Below, piece after piece: positions 23,482 to 32,739 of a stretch of DNA of 40,514 nt (the first letter of the stretch is position 1; every line of letters starts with the position of its first letter). A model generated the notes under the pieces. The model searched no databases, was not told the origin of the DNA, and was given only the letters and a program-made list of their open reading frames with translations. Made by a program: the position numbers and the translations under genes. The DNA is from a virus. The stretch is from positions 1 to 40,514 of the IMG/VR virus record IMGVR_UViG_3300046513_000272. One strand, 5' to 3'.

Positions 23482-23830
23482 GAAGGCAGCGATTCTAGCG
23501 TGCGTTCTGGCGATAGCGGCTGTTGGCTGCACGACAACAAGCGGCGTGCAGGTCCAACAGTCACAGCTGTCGAGTTTCCAGAAGGGCGTCACGACCGACG
23601 AGGATGTCATCAGGGCGCTTGGAGCGCCGACCATGTCTAGTGCGACATCAGAAGGTGAGCGGACGCTGGTTTACTCGTTCGCGCAATATAAGGCGTTCGC
23701 CGCTAGCGGGAACATGAAAGCCAATTCGGTGGTCCTGACCTTCGACAAAAACCGGAAGCTGGTGTCGTACAGCGCGTCCGACATGAACTTTAACAGCGGA
23801 GCCGTGACAGTAGGACAGCCTCGGCAGTAA
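23480..23830 (+). CDS. BamE/SmpA-like lipoprotein moron
   Basis: This 116-aa protein is read from ATG 23480 (an ATG at 23477 is too close to GGAGG). It has a lipoprotein signal MKAAILACVLAIAAVGC with the lipobox AVGC at Cys17. The mature part, 'SFQKGVTTDEDVIRALGAPT' ... 'VLTFDKNRKLVSYS', follows the SmpA/OmlA fold pattern of BamE. It interrupts the tail operon between chaperones and tape measure, has its own terminator (23873-23901), and its start is hidden in a hairpin. These are signs of a moron expressed in the lysogen. It may change the envelope or block superinfection (inferred). Confidence 0.8.
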   Translation: MKAAILACVLAIAAVGCTTTSGVQVQQSQLSSFQKGVTTDEDVIRALGAPTMSSATSEGERTLVYSFAQYKAFAASGNMKANSVVLTFDKNRKLVSYSASDMNFNSGAVTVGQPRQ

Positions 23831-23872
23831 TACAGCACAGCGCGCAGGACGCGCGCCACCGTGAACAACAGA

Positions 23873-23901
23873 GAGCTCGCCCCTGGCGGGCTCTTTTTTT
23901 T
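23873..23901 (+). terminator. terminator after lipoprotein gene
   Basis: GAGCTCGCC (23873-23881) pairs with GGCGGGCTC (23885-23893) with two G-T pairs, and eight T follow. It ends 11 bp before the tape measure start, so the late transcript must pass through it. Confidence 0.85.
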
Positions 23902-23911
23902 GGATAACAGA

Positions 23912-26476
23912 ATGGCAAATCTCGGCTCGCTCATCGTTACGCTGGAAGCGAACGTCTCGAAGTTCGTCGGCGACATGAAAAAGTCCAGTGAGGACACTGA
24001 GAAGGCGATGAAGCGCATCGAGGGTGCGGTCGAGCTGGGCAAGACCGCGCTCGAGGCGTTGGGCGTCGGGTTGACGATCGGCGCTTTTGCCGAGCTGATC
24101 AAGGGCACGATCGATGCGGCCGACGAGCTGCGCGACATGTCGCAGAAGACTGGCGTCGCCGTCGAGACGTTGAACGGGCTCGGCTCCGCAGCTGGCCAGG
24201 CTGGCGGCAACCTGGAAAAGATCGCTGCCGGCGCTACCAAGCTGAACAAGACGGTTGCGGAAGCATCGCGTGGCAACCGCGACCTGATGGAACCGTTCTC
24301 CAAACTCGGCATTTCCGTTAAGGATGCAACAGGCCAGCTCAAGACGGCCGACGTCCTGATTGCCGAACTGGCGGACAGGTTCAGCCAGTACGCGGACGGG
24401 CCTGAGAAGACCGCGATCGCGCTACGCATCTTCGAGGACGCCGGCGCCGACATGATCCCGCTGCTGAATGACGGCGGGAAGGCGCTGCGCGAGAACATCG
24501 AATACGCGAAGCAATACAGCGGCACGACGGAGGAGCTGGCCAACGCGGCCGACAACTTCAACGATACGATGGGCAAGCTGACCGTCCAGCAGAAGGGGTT
24601 CTACAACGCGATTGCATCCGCCGTGCTGCCGGTTCTTCAGACCGTGGCCGATGAGATGCTGGATGCCGCCGAGAATTCGGACAAGTTCTCCCTGGCGGGC
24701 GAGGTGGTCCGCACCATCCTCGAGACGTTCGTTGTGGTCGGCTCGGAGGTGGGCTTCACCTTCAAGGCCGTCGGTACCGAGATTGGCGGCATCGCCGCCC
24801 AGCTGGCCGCGCTTGCACACGCCGACTTCAAAGGCTTCAATGCGATTAGCGAGGCGATGAAGGCCGACGCCGAGAAGGCGCGCAAGGAACACGACGAATT
24901 CATCAAGAAGGTGCTGGACCGGACGCCCAAGCCGGCGGAGAAGCCGGCAGAGGACCCGGGCGCCAACAAGCCGAAGCCGCGTGCGCCGAAGATCCGCGGC
25001 AGCGGCGACGACCCGACGAAGACGCTGCTGGACGGCCGGCTCAAGGCGATCGAGGCGGCCTACGCGAAGGAGCGGGATACCGCGTCGTACCAGGACCAGT
25101 TCATGCAGGAGCTGCGCAGCCAGGAAATCGTGGATGTGCAGACGTATGCACAGTACAAGATCGCTGCGATCGAGCAGGCGCGGGACGCCGCTGTGCGTGC
25201 CTACGACGCCGAGATTGCCGCCCTGCAGAAGGCGAAAGCAGCAGCCAGCAAGGAATCCGAGAAGGCCGAGCTGGCGAACCAGATCAACGAAAAGGTCGCG
25301 CTGCGCGACAAGGCCCGGACCGACGCATCCCGGGCGCTGGAGATGCAGACGCTGAGCATGGGCGCTGCCCAGTCCGGTCTCAACAAGACCATGCGCGACT
25401 GGAACCGCGAACAGGGCCTAGCGGAGGACCAGCTCAAGTTCAACAACGACCTGTACGGGAAGTCGGCGCTCGAGGTCGCGAAGCTGACCGAGGCGCGGCG
25501 CCTCGAGCTGGACATCGAGGAGAAGATCCGGCAGGCCAAGGAAAAAGGGACGATCACCGAAGAGTCGATCGTGCAGTACCGCAAGGACGCCGCCGACCAC
25601 GCCGAGCGCGTCAACAAGCTGCAGACGCAGGGCATCGGCAATCAGGTCGCCCAGCAGCTGCAGACGCCGGCCGAGGCCGAACGGCAGCTGCACGAGAACC
25701 GGCTGAAGGACCTGAAGTCCTTCCAGGAGCTGTCCCTCGAAAACACCATCGAAGGCAACCGGCTGATTGAGGAAGAAAATCGCCGGCACAACGAGACGAT
25801 GGCGAACATGCAGCTGTCGGCAGCACAGAACATCCTCGGCATCGCCGAGTCGTCGGCCAGTCAGCTGTACGACGCGCTGCAGGCCGCAGGTCTGGAGCAG
25901 ACGGCACTGGGCAAGGCGATGTTCTACGCACAGAAGGCGATCCAGGTCGCGACGATCATCGTGAACACCGAGGTGGCGGCAGCGGCGGCCCAAGCGGGCA
26001 TGATTGCCGCTGCAGGCGCCACGGCCGCGGTGTCTGGCCCGGCCGGTCCCGCCGTCCTTGCTGCCGGCATCGCAGCGGGCGCCACCTATGCTGCAATCAC
26101 GCGCGGGCTCGGTTATGCGGCTGCCGGCCTGGTCGCCGGCACCGCCATCGCAGGCGCGCGTGAGAAGGGCGGTCCGGTTTGGGACGGCGGCGCGTTCCTG
26201 GTGGGCGAAAAGGGTCCCGAAATATTCCGGCCGCCCACGCACGGCACGATCATCCCGAACAACAAGATCGGCGGCGCCGGCGGCGACATGAAGCTGACGA
26301 TCGTGAACAACACCAGGTCACCCATCGGTACCGTTACCGAGCAGCGCATATCGGCGACGGAGCGCGCGCTCATCATCGAGGAGGCCGTGAACACCGTGGC
26401 ATCCTCACTGGCTGACCCTAACAGCCGCACGTCGCGCGCAATGAATCGTAACTACTCCGTGCCGAGGTCCCGCTGA
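23912..26476 (+). CDS. tape measure protein
   Basis: I start this 854-aa protein at ATG 23912, beginning MANLGSLIVTLEANVSKFVG, the usual opening of tape measure proteins. The region up to ~350 has the repeated helical 'AADELRDMSQKTGVAVETLN' type pattern. The middle (~370-640) is a long coiled coil (EIAALQKAKAAASKESEKAE). Residues ~680-770 hold hydrophobic segments (AAAAQAGMIAAAGATAAVSG), possible membrane-spanning parts for DNA entry. The C-terminus has GGAFLVGEKGPEIFRPPTHG, a typical tail-end motif. A 25135-25152 palindrome copy lies within. The product sets tail length. Confidence 0.93.
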   Translation: MANLGSLIVTLEANVSKFVGDMKKSSEDTEKAMKRIEGAVELGKTALEALGVGLTIGAFAELIKGTIDAADELRDMSQKTGVAVETLNGLGSAAGQAGGNLEKIAAGATKLNKTVAEASRGNRDLMEPFSKLGISVKDATGQLKTADVLIAELADRFSQYADGPEKTAIALRIFEDAGADMIPLLNDGGKALRENIEYAKQYSGTTEELANAADNFNDTMGKLTVQQKGFYNAIASAVLPVLQTVADEMLDAAENSDKFSLAGEVVRTILETFVVVGSEVGFTFKAVGTEIGGIAAQLAALAHADFKGFNAISEAMKADAEKARKEHDEFIKKVLDRTPKPAEKPAEDPGANKPKPRAPKIRGSGDDPTKTLLDGRLKAIEAAYAKERDTASYQDQFMQELRSQEIVDVQTYAQYKIAAIEQARDAAVRAYDAEIAALQKAKAAASKESEKAELANQINEKVALRDKARTDASRALEMQTLSMGAAQSGLNKTMRDWNREQGLAEDQLKFNNDLYGKSALEVAKLTEARRLELDIEEKIRQAKEKGTITEESIVQYRKDAADHAERVNKLQTQGIGNQVAQQLQTPAEAERQLHENRLKDLKSFQELSLENTIEGNRLIEEENRRHNETMANMQLSAAQNILGIAESSASQLYDALQAAGLEQTALGKAMFYAQKAIQVATIIVNTEVAAAAAQAGMIAAAGATAAVSGPAGPAVLAAGIAAGATYAAITRGLGYAAAGLVAGTAIAGAREKGGPVWDGGAFLVGEKGPEIFRPPTHGTIIPNNKIGGAGGDMKLTIVNNTRSPIGTVTEQRISATERALIIEEAVNTVASSLADPNSRTSRAMNRNYSVPRSR
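25135..25152. repeat. dispersed 18-bp palindrome, copy 4
   Basis: TGTGCAGACGTATGCACA differs from the consensus at one position, within the tape measure gene. Confidence 0.7.
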
Positions 26477-26967
26477 TGACGAACCCTGTAATGCCGAACG
26501 GCTTCACGCCGACTGTTGCCGCCTACTCGATGGACGACCCGGGCGGCGTACTCCGCACCGAGGTCGCGGGCGGCGCTGCGCGCTTTGGCCTGGACTGGGA
26601 TCGCGGCCCGCAGCGTTACCAGGTCACGCTGGTCCTGGACGCACTCAAGTTCTCGGTGTGGACAGCTTTCTACCACCACATCATCAAGAAGGGTGCGATC
26701 ACCTTCGACATGCGGCTCGACTCAGGCTTCGGCCCCGAGCTGCACCCGGTGAACATCATGCCGGGGTCTTACTCCGCCGCGCGTACGGGCGGCGCAGCTG
26801 TCGTGGTGTCGTTCATCGTGGAGGCCGAGAGCAAGGTGTATGAGATGTCGGCTGTCGACGCTGGTGCGATGGTCGAGCTCTACAACGCCTACGGGGGTGA
26901 TTCGACGGCACTGCTCCAGCGCCTGGCCATGTTCGCCCTGTCCGACGTGAATGTACTGGAGCCCTGA
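26476..26967 (+). CDS. minor tail protein, distal-tail type
   Basis: This 163-aa protein overlaps the tape measure stop (TGATG). 'ALKFSVWTAFYHHIIKKGAI' and 'TFDMRLDSGFGPELHPVNIM' are typical of small minor tail proteins next to the tape measure gene (lambda M position). Family not named with confidence. Confidence 0.65.
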   Translation: MTNPVMPNGFTPTVAAYSMDDPGGVLRTEVAGGAARFGLDWDRGPQRYQVTLVLDALKFSVWTAFYHHIIKKGAITFDMRLDSGFGPELHPVNIMPGSYSAARTGGAAVVVSFIVEAESKVYEMSAVDAGAMVELYNAYGGDSTALLQRLAMFALSDVNVLEP

Positions 26968-27473
26968 TGAGCCTCGACCTAGAAACCAGGCTCCGGCGCT
27001 TCCTGGCGTCGGCACCGCAGACCGTCTGGTCTATCGCCACGCTGCAGATCAGCCACTCGGCAATGAGCAAAACCTACCACCTGTGGCGCGAGCCGTACGC
27101 GGGGCAGACCTTGGTCGACGGCGTGCTGGTCGACATGGAGTCGTGCAACATCGAGATCAAGCTCGCCGGGAGCGAAGGCCATCTTGACCAGCAGTTCGAC
27201 ATCCGTCTCGGGCTGGTCGACATCGAGGACGAGTTCCGCGAACAGCTGGACCGGATCCCGATCGACACCACCGAAAAAATCAAGATCGTCTATCGCGAGT
27301 TCCTGAGCGATGACCTGACCGTGGCTCAGGCGACAGCGGTGCTGCAGGCCGAGAGCATCTCGTATGCAATCGGCGCCGCAAGTATCAGCGCGGTGTCGCC
27401 GCGCCTGAACATGACACGCACCGGCGAGCTCTACGCGCCGAAAGAAATTCCTATGTTGAGAGGATTCCTGTAA
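26967..27473 (+). CDS. DUF1833 family minor tail protein
   Basis: This 168-aa protein overlaps its neighbours by 1 bp on each side. 'TVWSIATLQISHSAMSKTYH', 'LVDMESCNIEIKLAGSEGHL' and 'QQFDIRLGLVDIEDEFREQL' match the DUF1833 family, placed where lambda L is. Likely part of the tail tip. Confidence 0.8.
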   Translation: MSLDLETRLRRFLASAPQTVWSIATLQISHSAMSKTYHLWREPYAGQTLVDGVLVDMESCNIEIKLAGSEGHLDQQFDIRLGLVDIEDEFREQLDRIPIDTTEKIKIVYREFLSDDLTVAQATAVLQAESISYAIGAASISAVSPRLNMTRTGELYAPKEIPMLRGFL

Positions 27474-27844
27474 TGGATGTCAATGCCTACCTGGCCAAGC
27501 AGTACGACAACCCGCCGTGCTGGCAACTCGTTGCAGACGTCTACACTGCCGAGCTGGCCTTGCCGGTGACGGACTACAAGACCGTCAACGCTTCGATCCG
27601 GGCGATCGCGAGCGCCTTCCGCATCGCCTTGCACAAGTCGCCCGATGGCTTCGTCCAGGTCGCAGAGCCGGTCGACTTTTGTATTGTTCTCATGGGTAAA
27701 ACGGCCGCCATGGGGCTGCACCACTGTGGGGTGTTCTACCAGGGCAGCGTCCTGCATGGTCTCACCACCGGCAATCGCTTTGAGGAAATGTCGGTGATCC
27801 GCGATGCCTATGCGGTGATCGAGTACTGGGCCCGTGCAGCATGA
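27473..27844 (+). CDS. NlpC/P60-like tail tip peptidase (gpK-like)
   Basis: This 123-aa protein has the catalytic Cys16 in NPPCWQLVADVY and a His in GLHHCGVFY, as in NlpC/P60 cysteine peptidases of the phage gpK type. It would cut peptidoglycan locally during DNA entry. Overlaps the gpJ-like gene by ATGA. An 18-bp palindrome copy lies within. Confidence 0.85.
   Translation: MDVNAYLAKQYDNPPCWQLVADVYTAELALPVTDYKTVNASIRAIASAFRIALHKSPDGFVQVAEPVDFCIVLMGKTAAMGLHHCGVFYQGSVLHGLTTGNRFEEMSVIRDAYAVIEYWARAA
27530..27547. repeat. dispersed 18-bp palindrome, copy 5
   Basis: GTTGCAGACGTCTACACT matches the consensus at 14 of 18; the core GCAGACGTCT is exact. It lies in the NlpC/P60 gene. Confidence 0.45.
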
Positions 27845-30417
27845 CCCGCATCCGCTTATACGATTCCCCGTTCGCGGCAGCGGCGCCGCAGGTATTCGAG
27901 GCGCCGAGTCTGGCCCAATGGCTCCTGGATCACTATGGCGCCGCGCCGGCCGTCACCGTGCAGATTTTCAAGGGTGAGCCCTGCGCAGCCAATGAGATCA
28001 GCCGTGATGCCGAGGCGATCCTGGCGGGTGACTGCCCCGAATACGTGATACTCCAGAGCCCTGGCGGGCCGTATTACGCGGTGATCGCCATCGTCATGGC
28101 GGTGATCGCGGTGGCGGCCGTTGTGCTGATGCCGAAGCCGGTCATGCCCAGCAATGTGAACCGGACGCAGCAGAGTCCGAACAACGCCCTGGCAAGCCGC
28201 GAAAACAAGGTCCGGCTGCTCGAGCGGGTCGAGGACATCTACGGTACGGTCAAGTCGGTTCCATCCCTGATGATGCCGACCTATAACAAGTACATCGCCC
28301 ACCAGAAGTTCGAGTATGGCTATTACTGCGTGGGCCGGGGCTATTACGACATCGCCGAGGTCCGTGATGGTGACACGCTCATCGAGGACATCGATGGGGC
28401 TAGCGCGGCCTTCTACGACCCATTCACGTCGCCGAACAATGGTGCGCCGGTGCTGCAGGTAGGGGAGCCTATCGTGGATGCGGTGGTGACGGCGAAGCGC
28501 GCGATCGAGGTCGACGGCATCACGCTCAAGGCCGCGAACCAGGTACAGCTGCCGGCGAACGCGAAGTACAAGTTCACGCCGGCGGCCGGCGGCGACAAGA
28601 TATCGCAGGACGAGAAGAAGCCGAATTTCAACTCGGTGATCGAGCCGGGCGATCAGATCACCGTGGTGACGAACGGCTTCAACCAGACCAGCTTTCTAGG
28701 GCTCGACTTCGATGGATCGAAGGTCGGAGAGGCCTTCGTTTCAGGTCCGTATAACTACTCGGGAACCTACACGGTGGCGGCCGTTGGCGACGGCGAGATC
28801 ACGCTGAGCACGGCCAGCTGGCCGGTAGCGATCGAGCTGAACAGCACGATCACCGTCGTCGGCGTGACCCATGTAACCGATTGGGTAACGATGCCGGCAG
28901 CGGACAGGACCGAGGTCTGGTGCAACGTGGTCGCGCAGAACGGTATGTTCAAGGACGACAATGGCAAGCTGCTGACCTCCGTGGACTTCACGATCGAGAT
29001 CGAACAGTTGAGTGCAGCGCTGAAGCCCACCGGCACGGTCGAGACCATCACTGGCTCGCTGTCGGGGGCGGTACAGGACGAACGGGCCGAGACGGTCGAG
29101 CACGTCACCGGATGGGTAGGACCGGCGCGAGTGCGCATGTTCCGGACCACGCCCTTCGATTTCGACTTCAAGGGCACCGTGGTCGACGAGATCAAATGGG
29201 TCGACCTGTACAGCGTCTCGCCGGTGACGAGGGCTGAGTTCGGCAACAAGACTACCGTGCATACGGTGACGCAGGCGACAACGCGCGCGACGGCCGTGAA
29301 GTCGCGGCAGCTCAACTGCCTTGCATCGCGCAGGCTGCCGGTCTATGACGGAACGGCATTTTCTGGTGCGTTTGACGATGAGGGCCGGCACGTGCTGGGC
29401 TCGATCGCGGCGACGTCGAAACTTGTCGACATCATCGCAGCGGTCTCGGTGGATCCCAAGATCGGCCGGCGCGACCTGGCGTCGGAGGTCGACATGCAGC
29501 AGATCTGGGGCGTGCAGCAGGCTCTCGATGCTTGGAATCCCGAGTGCGGGCAGTTCAACTACACCTTCGATTCCGACAACACCAGCTTTGAAGAGACCCT
29601 GGTCATGATCGCGAACGCAGGCTTTTGCATCGCGTACCGACAGAACGGGAAGATTCGTCTGGCCTTCGACCGCGCGCAGGCGAATAGCACGGCGCTGTTC
29701 ACGCACAGGAATAAGAAGCCCAAGTCGGAAACGGTGACGCGCAAGTTTGCCTCGGACTCGGAATACGACGGCGTGGAGTTCGTCTATTCGGATCCCGACA
29801 GCGGCCAGTCGGAGACGATTACGCTTCCTCTGGACGGGTCGCACACGAAAGCCAAAAAGTTCGAGATCGCCGGCATTCGCTCCTTCACGCAGGCCTGGCT
29901 CCGCGCCAACCGGGAGTATCGGAAGCTGCTCGGGCAGCGGATCACGATCGAGACGACGACCACCGCCGATGGCAGGTCGCTGCTCCCGAACGCGCGGATC
30001 GACATCGTCGACAACACGCGGTTCCGCTCTTGGGATGGGGACGTGGTCCGGCAGGCTGGCTTGACGCTGACGCTTTGCCGCGACGTCGAGTTCTCGCCGG
30101 GTGAGCCGCACAGCCTTGTGCTGATGCGGCGCGACGGGTCCTTGCAGAGCATCCCATGCCAGCCTGGCGATGCGCCGAACCAGGTCGTGCTGCAGGCGAT
30201 CCCGGACGAGGAAGTTGTTACGCACCAAGGGCCGGATGGGATCCGCACGATCTTCAGCTTTGCTTCTGACAGCGGGCGTGCCTTGCAGGCCTACCTCGTG
30301 CAAGAGGTCGACCTTTCTGACCCGCCGTACGTCACCGTCCGGGCAATCAATTATTCGGCCGACTACTACGCGGCGGACTACCAGGCGGTGCCGGACAAGT
30401 CCGAGATCATCAACTAA
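27841..30417 (+). CDS. host specificity / central tail hub protein (gpJ/TipJ-like)
   Basis: The product is 858 aa. The N-terminal 75 residues are a domain like lambda I, followed by a hydrophobic helix (YAVIAIVMAVIAVAAVVLM, ~80-98). The rest contains 'ENKVRLLERVEDIYGTVKSV', 'YGYYCVGRGYYDIAEVRDGD' and 'RRDLASEVDMQQIWGVQQAL', the tail hub pattern of TipJ-type host specificity factors. It forms the tail tip baseplate and sets adsorption. Confidence 0.88.
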   Translation: MTRIRLYDSPFAAAAPQVFEAPSLAQWLLDHYGAAPAVTVQIFKGEPCAANEISRDAEAILAGDCPEYVILQSPGGPYYAVIAIVMAVIAVAAVVLMPKPVMPSNVNRTQQSPNNALASRENKVRLLERVEDIYGTVKSVPSLMMPTYNKYIAHQKFEYGYYCVGRGYYDIAEVRDGDTLIEDIDGASAAFYDPFTSPNNGAPVLQVGEPIVDAVVTAKRAIEVDGITLKAANQVQLPANAKYKFTPAAGGDKISQDEKKPNFNSVIEPGDQITVVTNGFNQTSFLGLDFDGSKVGEAFVSGPYNYSGTYTVAAVGDGEITLSTASWPVAIELNSTITVVGVTHVTDWVTMPAADRTEVWCNVVAQNGMFKDDNGKLLTSVDFTIEIEQLSAALKPTGTVETITGSLSGAVQDERAETVEHVTGWVGPARVRMFRTTPFDFDFKGTVVDEIKWVDLYSVSPVTRAEFGNKTTVHTVTQATTRATAVKSRQLNCLASRRLPVYDGTAFSGAFDDEGRHVLGSIAATSKLVDIIAAVSVDPKIGRRDLASEVDMQQIWGVQQALDAWNPECGQFNYTFDSDNTSFEETLVMIANAGFCIAYRQNGKIRLAFDRAQANSTALFTHRNKKPKSETVTRKFASDSEYDGVEFVYSDPDSGQSETITLPLDGSHTKAKKFEIAGIRSFTQAWLRANREYRKLLGQRITIETTTTADGRSLLPNARIDIVDNTRFRSWDGDVVRQAGLTLTLCRDVEFSPGEPHSLVLMRRDGSLQSIPCQPGDAPNQVVLQAIPDEEVVTHQGPDGIRTIFSFASDSGRALQAYLVQEVDLSDPPYVTVRAINYSADYYAADYQAVPDKSEIIN

Positions 30418-30426
30418 GGAGGCATT

Positions 30427-30729
30427 ATGTTTGAGCAGGTTCTCCTGCCGCACAGCGTGGTCGCGGGGCGCGTGCCTACGCCTGACGAGCTCGGCGTGGG
30501 CTGTCTCGCGATCAATCTGAAGGACAGGGTGCTCTACACGAAGGGATATGACGGCATCGTCATCCGCCTCGACGTTATGACGGGAGAGGCGATCATTCAG
30601 GCGCTGGGCTATACGCCGGTAAAAGGGAAGGGAACAGCTCTTCCGCAACCGGCCACTGATCAGGCATCGGCCATCGACCTGGTGAACAAGATCAGGACCG
30701 TGTTGATCGACTGCGGTATCGCTTCGTAA
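30427..30729 (+). CDS. small tail-fibre associated protein
   Basis: This 100-aa protein starts at ATG 30427 with GGAGG at ideal spacing. It has the fibre motif EAIIQALGYTPVKGKG, common at fibre repeats. N-terminal 'HSVVAGRVPTPDELGVGCLA' resembles the start of short fibre proteins. It may be a fibre base or a remnant of a longer one. A terminator follows. Confidence 0.7.
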   Translation: MFEQVLLPHSVVAGRVPTPDELGVGCLAINLKDRVLYTKGYDGIVIRLDVMTGEAIIQALGYTPVKGKGTALPQPATDQASAIDLVNKIRTVLIDCGIAS

Positions 30730-30749
30730 CTCTCAAGAATTCCCAACCA

Positions 30750-30772
30750 GGCGCCTTCGGGCGCTTTTTTTT
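30750..30772 (+). terminator. terminator between tail hub region and tailspike
   Basis: GCGCC-TTCG-GGCGC with an extra G-T pair, followed by eight T (30765-30772), 22 bp before the tailspike ATG. Confidence 0.88.
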
Positions 30773-30793
30773 GCCCAGCTAAAAAGGAAATAC

Positions 30794-32737
30794 ATGCCGG
30801 CCATTACCCTCAACGACCTGAACAATGGTAAGCAGGACCTGGACCACATAGCAGAGCTCGCGACGTCGGCGGCGCCGACAGCAATGGATCGCCTCGGAAA
30901 CGTGAAGCCAACTGTCAGAGGTGCGCTTGCGTCGCTCAAGGCGTTCAACCTGCGCGGCCAGTTCGCCGCCGGGGCCAACTACGCAGTGAAGGATGTCTAC
31001 CTGTCCGGGAACGTCGCCTATGTCGCCCTCGTCGACCACGTGGCAACCACGGTCGCTGCTGACCTGGCTGCAGGAAAGGTTTCTGTGCACCAGGGGGCAA
31101 CCCGGGAGGAACTCACTGCGTCGGACGGGGCAAGTAACGTAATGTTCTCGCAGGCCGGCGCCGGCGCCGTCCCGCGCTCGGTCCTCTCCAAGCTGCGCGA
31201 GATCAGCATCAGCATTACGGACTATCCGAGCCTACGTGCCGCGATCGACGCATTGCCAGCGCAGGGCGGCGTGATCGATATTCCGGTCGGCCGCTTCCCG
31301 GCTGGTGTCTGGACCTACGACACCAACTACATGGCGAAGGACAACGTCTTGCTGCGCGGCGCCAAGATGCCCTCGTTCTCGGCGGACGGCAAGAAGCTGG
31401 AAGGCGGATCCATCATCGAGGGCAAGTTCAACGTCTTCGCCAACAATTTTGGCCATGAGAATCTCGGCTACGACAGCGGCCAGGACGTGGTGGACCGGCT
31501 GTTCGGCGGCCTCGACACGCACGCTGCGAACCACCCGAATGGCGGGACGTGGGATGCCTTTGCATTCGGCCAGCCGAGCCAGGGCAATCCGCTGCCGCCG
31601 CGGCGTGGCTTCTACGCGCGCAACGTGGTGGCACTCTTGAAGGATCCCGGCAGCTACGGTCACGCGATGCTGATGGAGGGCTTCGACGGCGGCTTCATCG
31701 ATAACGTGGTGGGCATGTGCGGGATCCACGCGCTGGTCATCAAGGCAAAGAACGTGACTGTCGGATCGATCGCAGGCTATAGCGCCTCCACCGACCACGT
31801 CATCCTTAAATCGGACAGCTACGCGAACGGCAACAACATCAAGATCGACACCGTCGAGTGTGGCAAGGCGCCGCCAGGTGTGACGCCCTGGTTCGTGCCG
31901 GTGCAGGCCACTTACGGGCTGTACCTGAACCCGGCCACGGCCAGTATGGATACGGTCAAGATTAGCAAGGCGCGGCTGTTCGGCGCGACGACGCTCCTGC
32001 GCGCGACCGGGCCGGCCGGGAACAACCTGGACAACCTGATGATCGGCCAGCTCGAGATCGAGGGCTACGGCCTGGCCAATCCGGTTGCCGTCAACTTCGA
32101 TGGGCTCAACTTCTACCGTTGCAAGCTGGGGCAGGTGACAATCAACAACGTGGCCGATGGTCTTGCCTACACCCAGACAGCTGCGGCAGGCGGCTATGGA
32201 GCCGACCCGCTCGTTATCGACTCGGTGTCATTCGGCGGAACGATCTCGATGCGCGCGCTGCAGGCGATCGGGTATGGCCGTTTCGTCATCCATCACATGC
32301 GTGCTGCCGGCACTATTGCGACCCTGTATTCCATTGGTGATACAGCCCGCGTTCACGTCGGCCGGGAAGAGATCACCGGGAATGCAGTAACCACGAAATT
32401 CGGTGGCGCCAACGCGCCGGCCCTGACGGCTGGGTGGAAGCAGTTCGCCGGCAACCAGGCGTTCAACGTGAAGCTGGAAAACTACGGGGTGGTCTTCCAA
32501 GGGCTGCTGCAGCCGGTGAATGGCGGAACGCCGGCCGTGGTGTCGCTCCCGGTCTACCTGCGCTCCGCCGCTCCCACCCGCATGACCGCAGCCGGCCGCA
32601 ACGCCGGCGGGCAGTACGCTCCTGTGCTGATCAGCTCGGCCCCCGACGTGACAAGCCTGCTGCTGAATGAGGGGCAGAACGTTGCCGGGGCTGAAACCTG
32701 GTTGTCGCTGCAGGGCGTTCGCTACGGGTTCGACTGA
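30794..32737 (+). CDS. tailspike / receptor-binding protein with beta-helix fold
   Basis: The product is 647 aa. The N-terminal ~130 residues (TLNDLNNGKQDLDHIAELAT ... 'RGALASLKAFNLRGQFAAGA') form a particle-binding head, followed by YPSLRAAIDALPAQGGVIDI, the usual entry into a right-handed beta-helix (pectate-lyase-like) as in capsule depolymerases. The middle is rich in short Gly/Val/Ile strands (~190-520). A C-terminal beta domain follows. Likely recognises or cleaves a surface polysaccharide; catalytic residues are not obvious. Confidence 0.8.
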   Translation: MPAITLNDLNNGKQDLDHIAELATSAAPTAMDRLGNVKPTVRGALASLKAFNLRGQFAAGANYAVKDVYLSGNVAYVALVDHVATTVAADLAAGKVSVHQGATREELTASDGASNVMFSQAGAGAVPRSVLSKLREISISITDYPSLRAAIDALPAQGGVIDIPVGRFPAGVWTYDTNYMAKDNVLLRGAKMPSFSADGKKLEGGSIIEGKFNVFANNFGHENLGYDSGQDVVDRLFGGLDTHAANHPNGGTWDAFAFGQPSQGNPLPPRRGFYARNVVALLKDPGSYGHAMLMEGFDGGFIDNVVGMCGIHALVIKAKNVTVGSIAGYSASTDHVILKSDSYANGNNIKIDTVECGKAPPGVTPWFVPVQATYGLYLNPATASMDTVKISKARLFGATTLLRATGPAGNNLDNLMIGQLEIEGYGLANPVAVNFDGLNFYRCKLGQVTINNVADGLAYTQTAAAGGYGADPLVIDSVSFGGTISMRALQAIGYGRFVIHHMRAAGTIATLYSIGDTARVHVGREEITGNAVTTKFGGANAPALTAGWKQFAGNQAFNVKLENYGVVFQGLLQPVNGGTPAVVSLPVYLRSAAPTRMTAAGRNAGGQYAPVLISSAPDVTSLLLNEGQNVAGAETWLSLQGVRYGFD

Positions 32738-32739
32738 TC

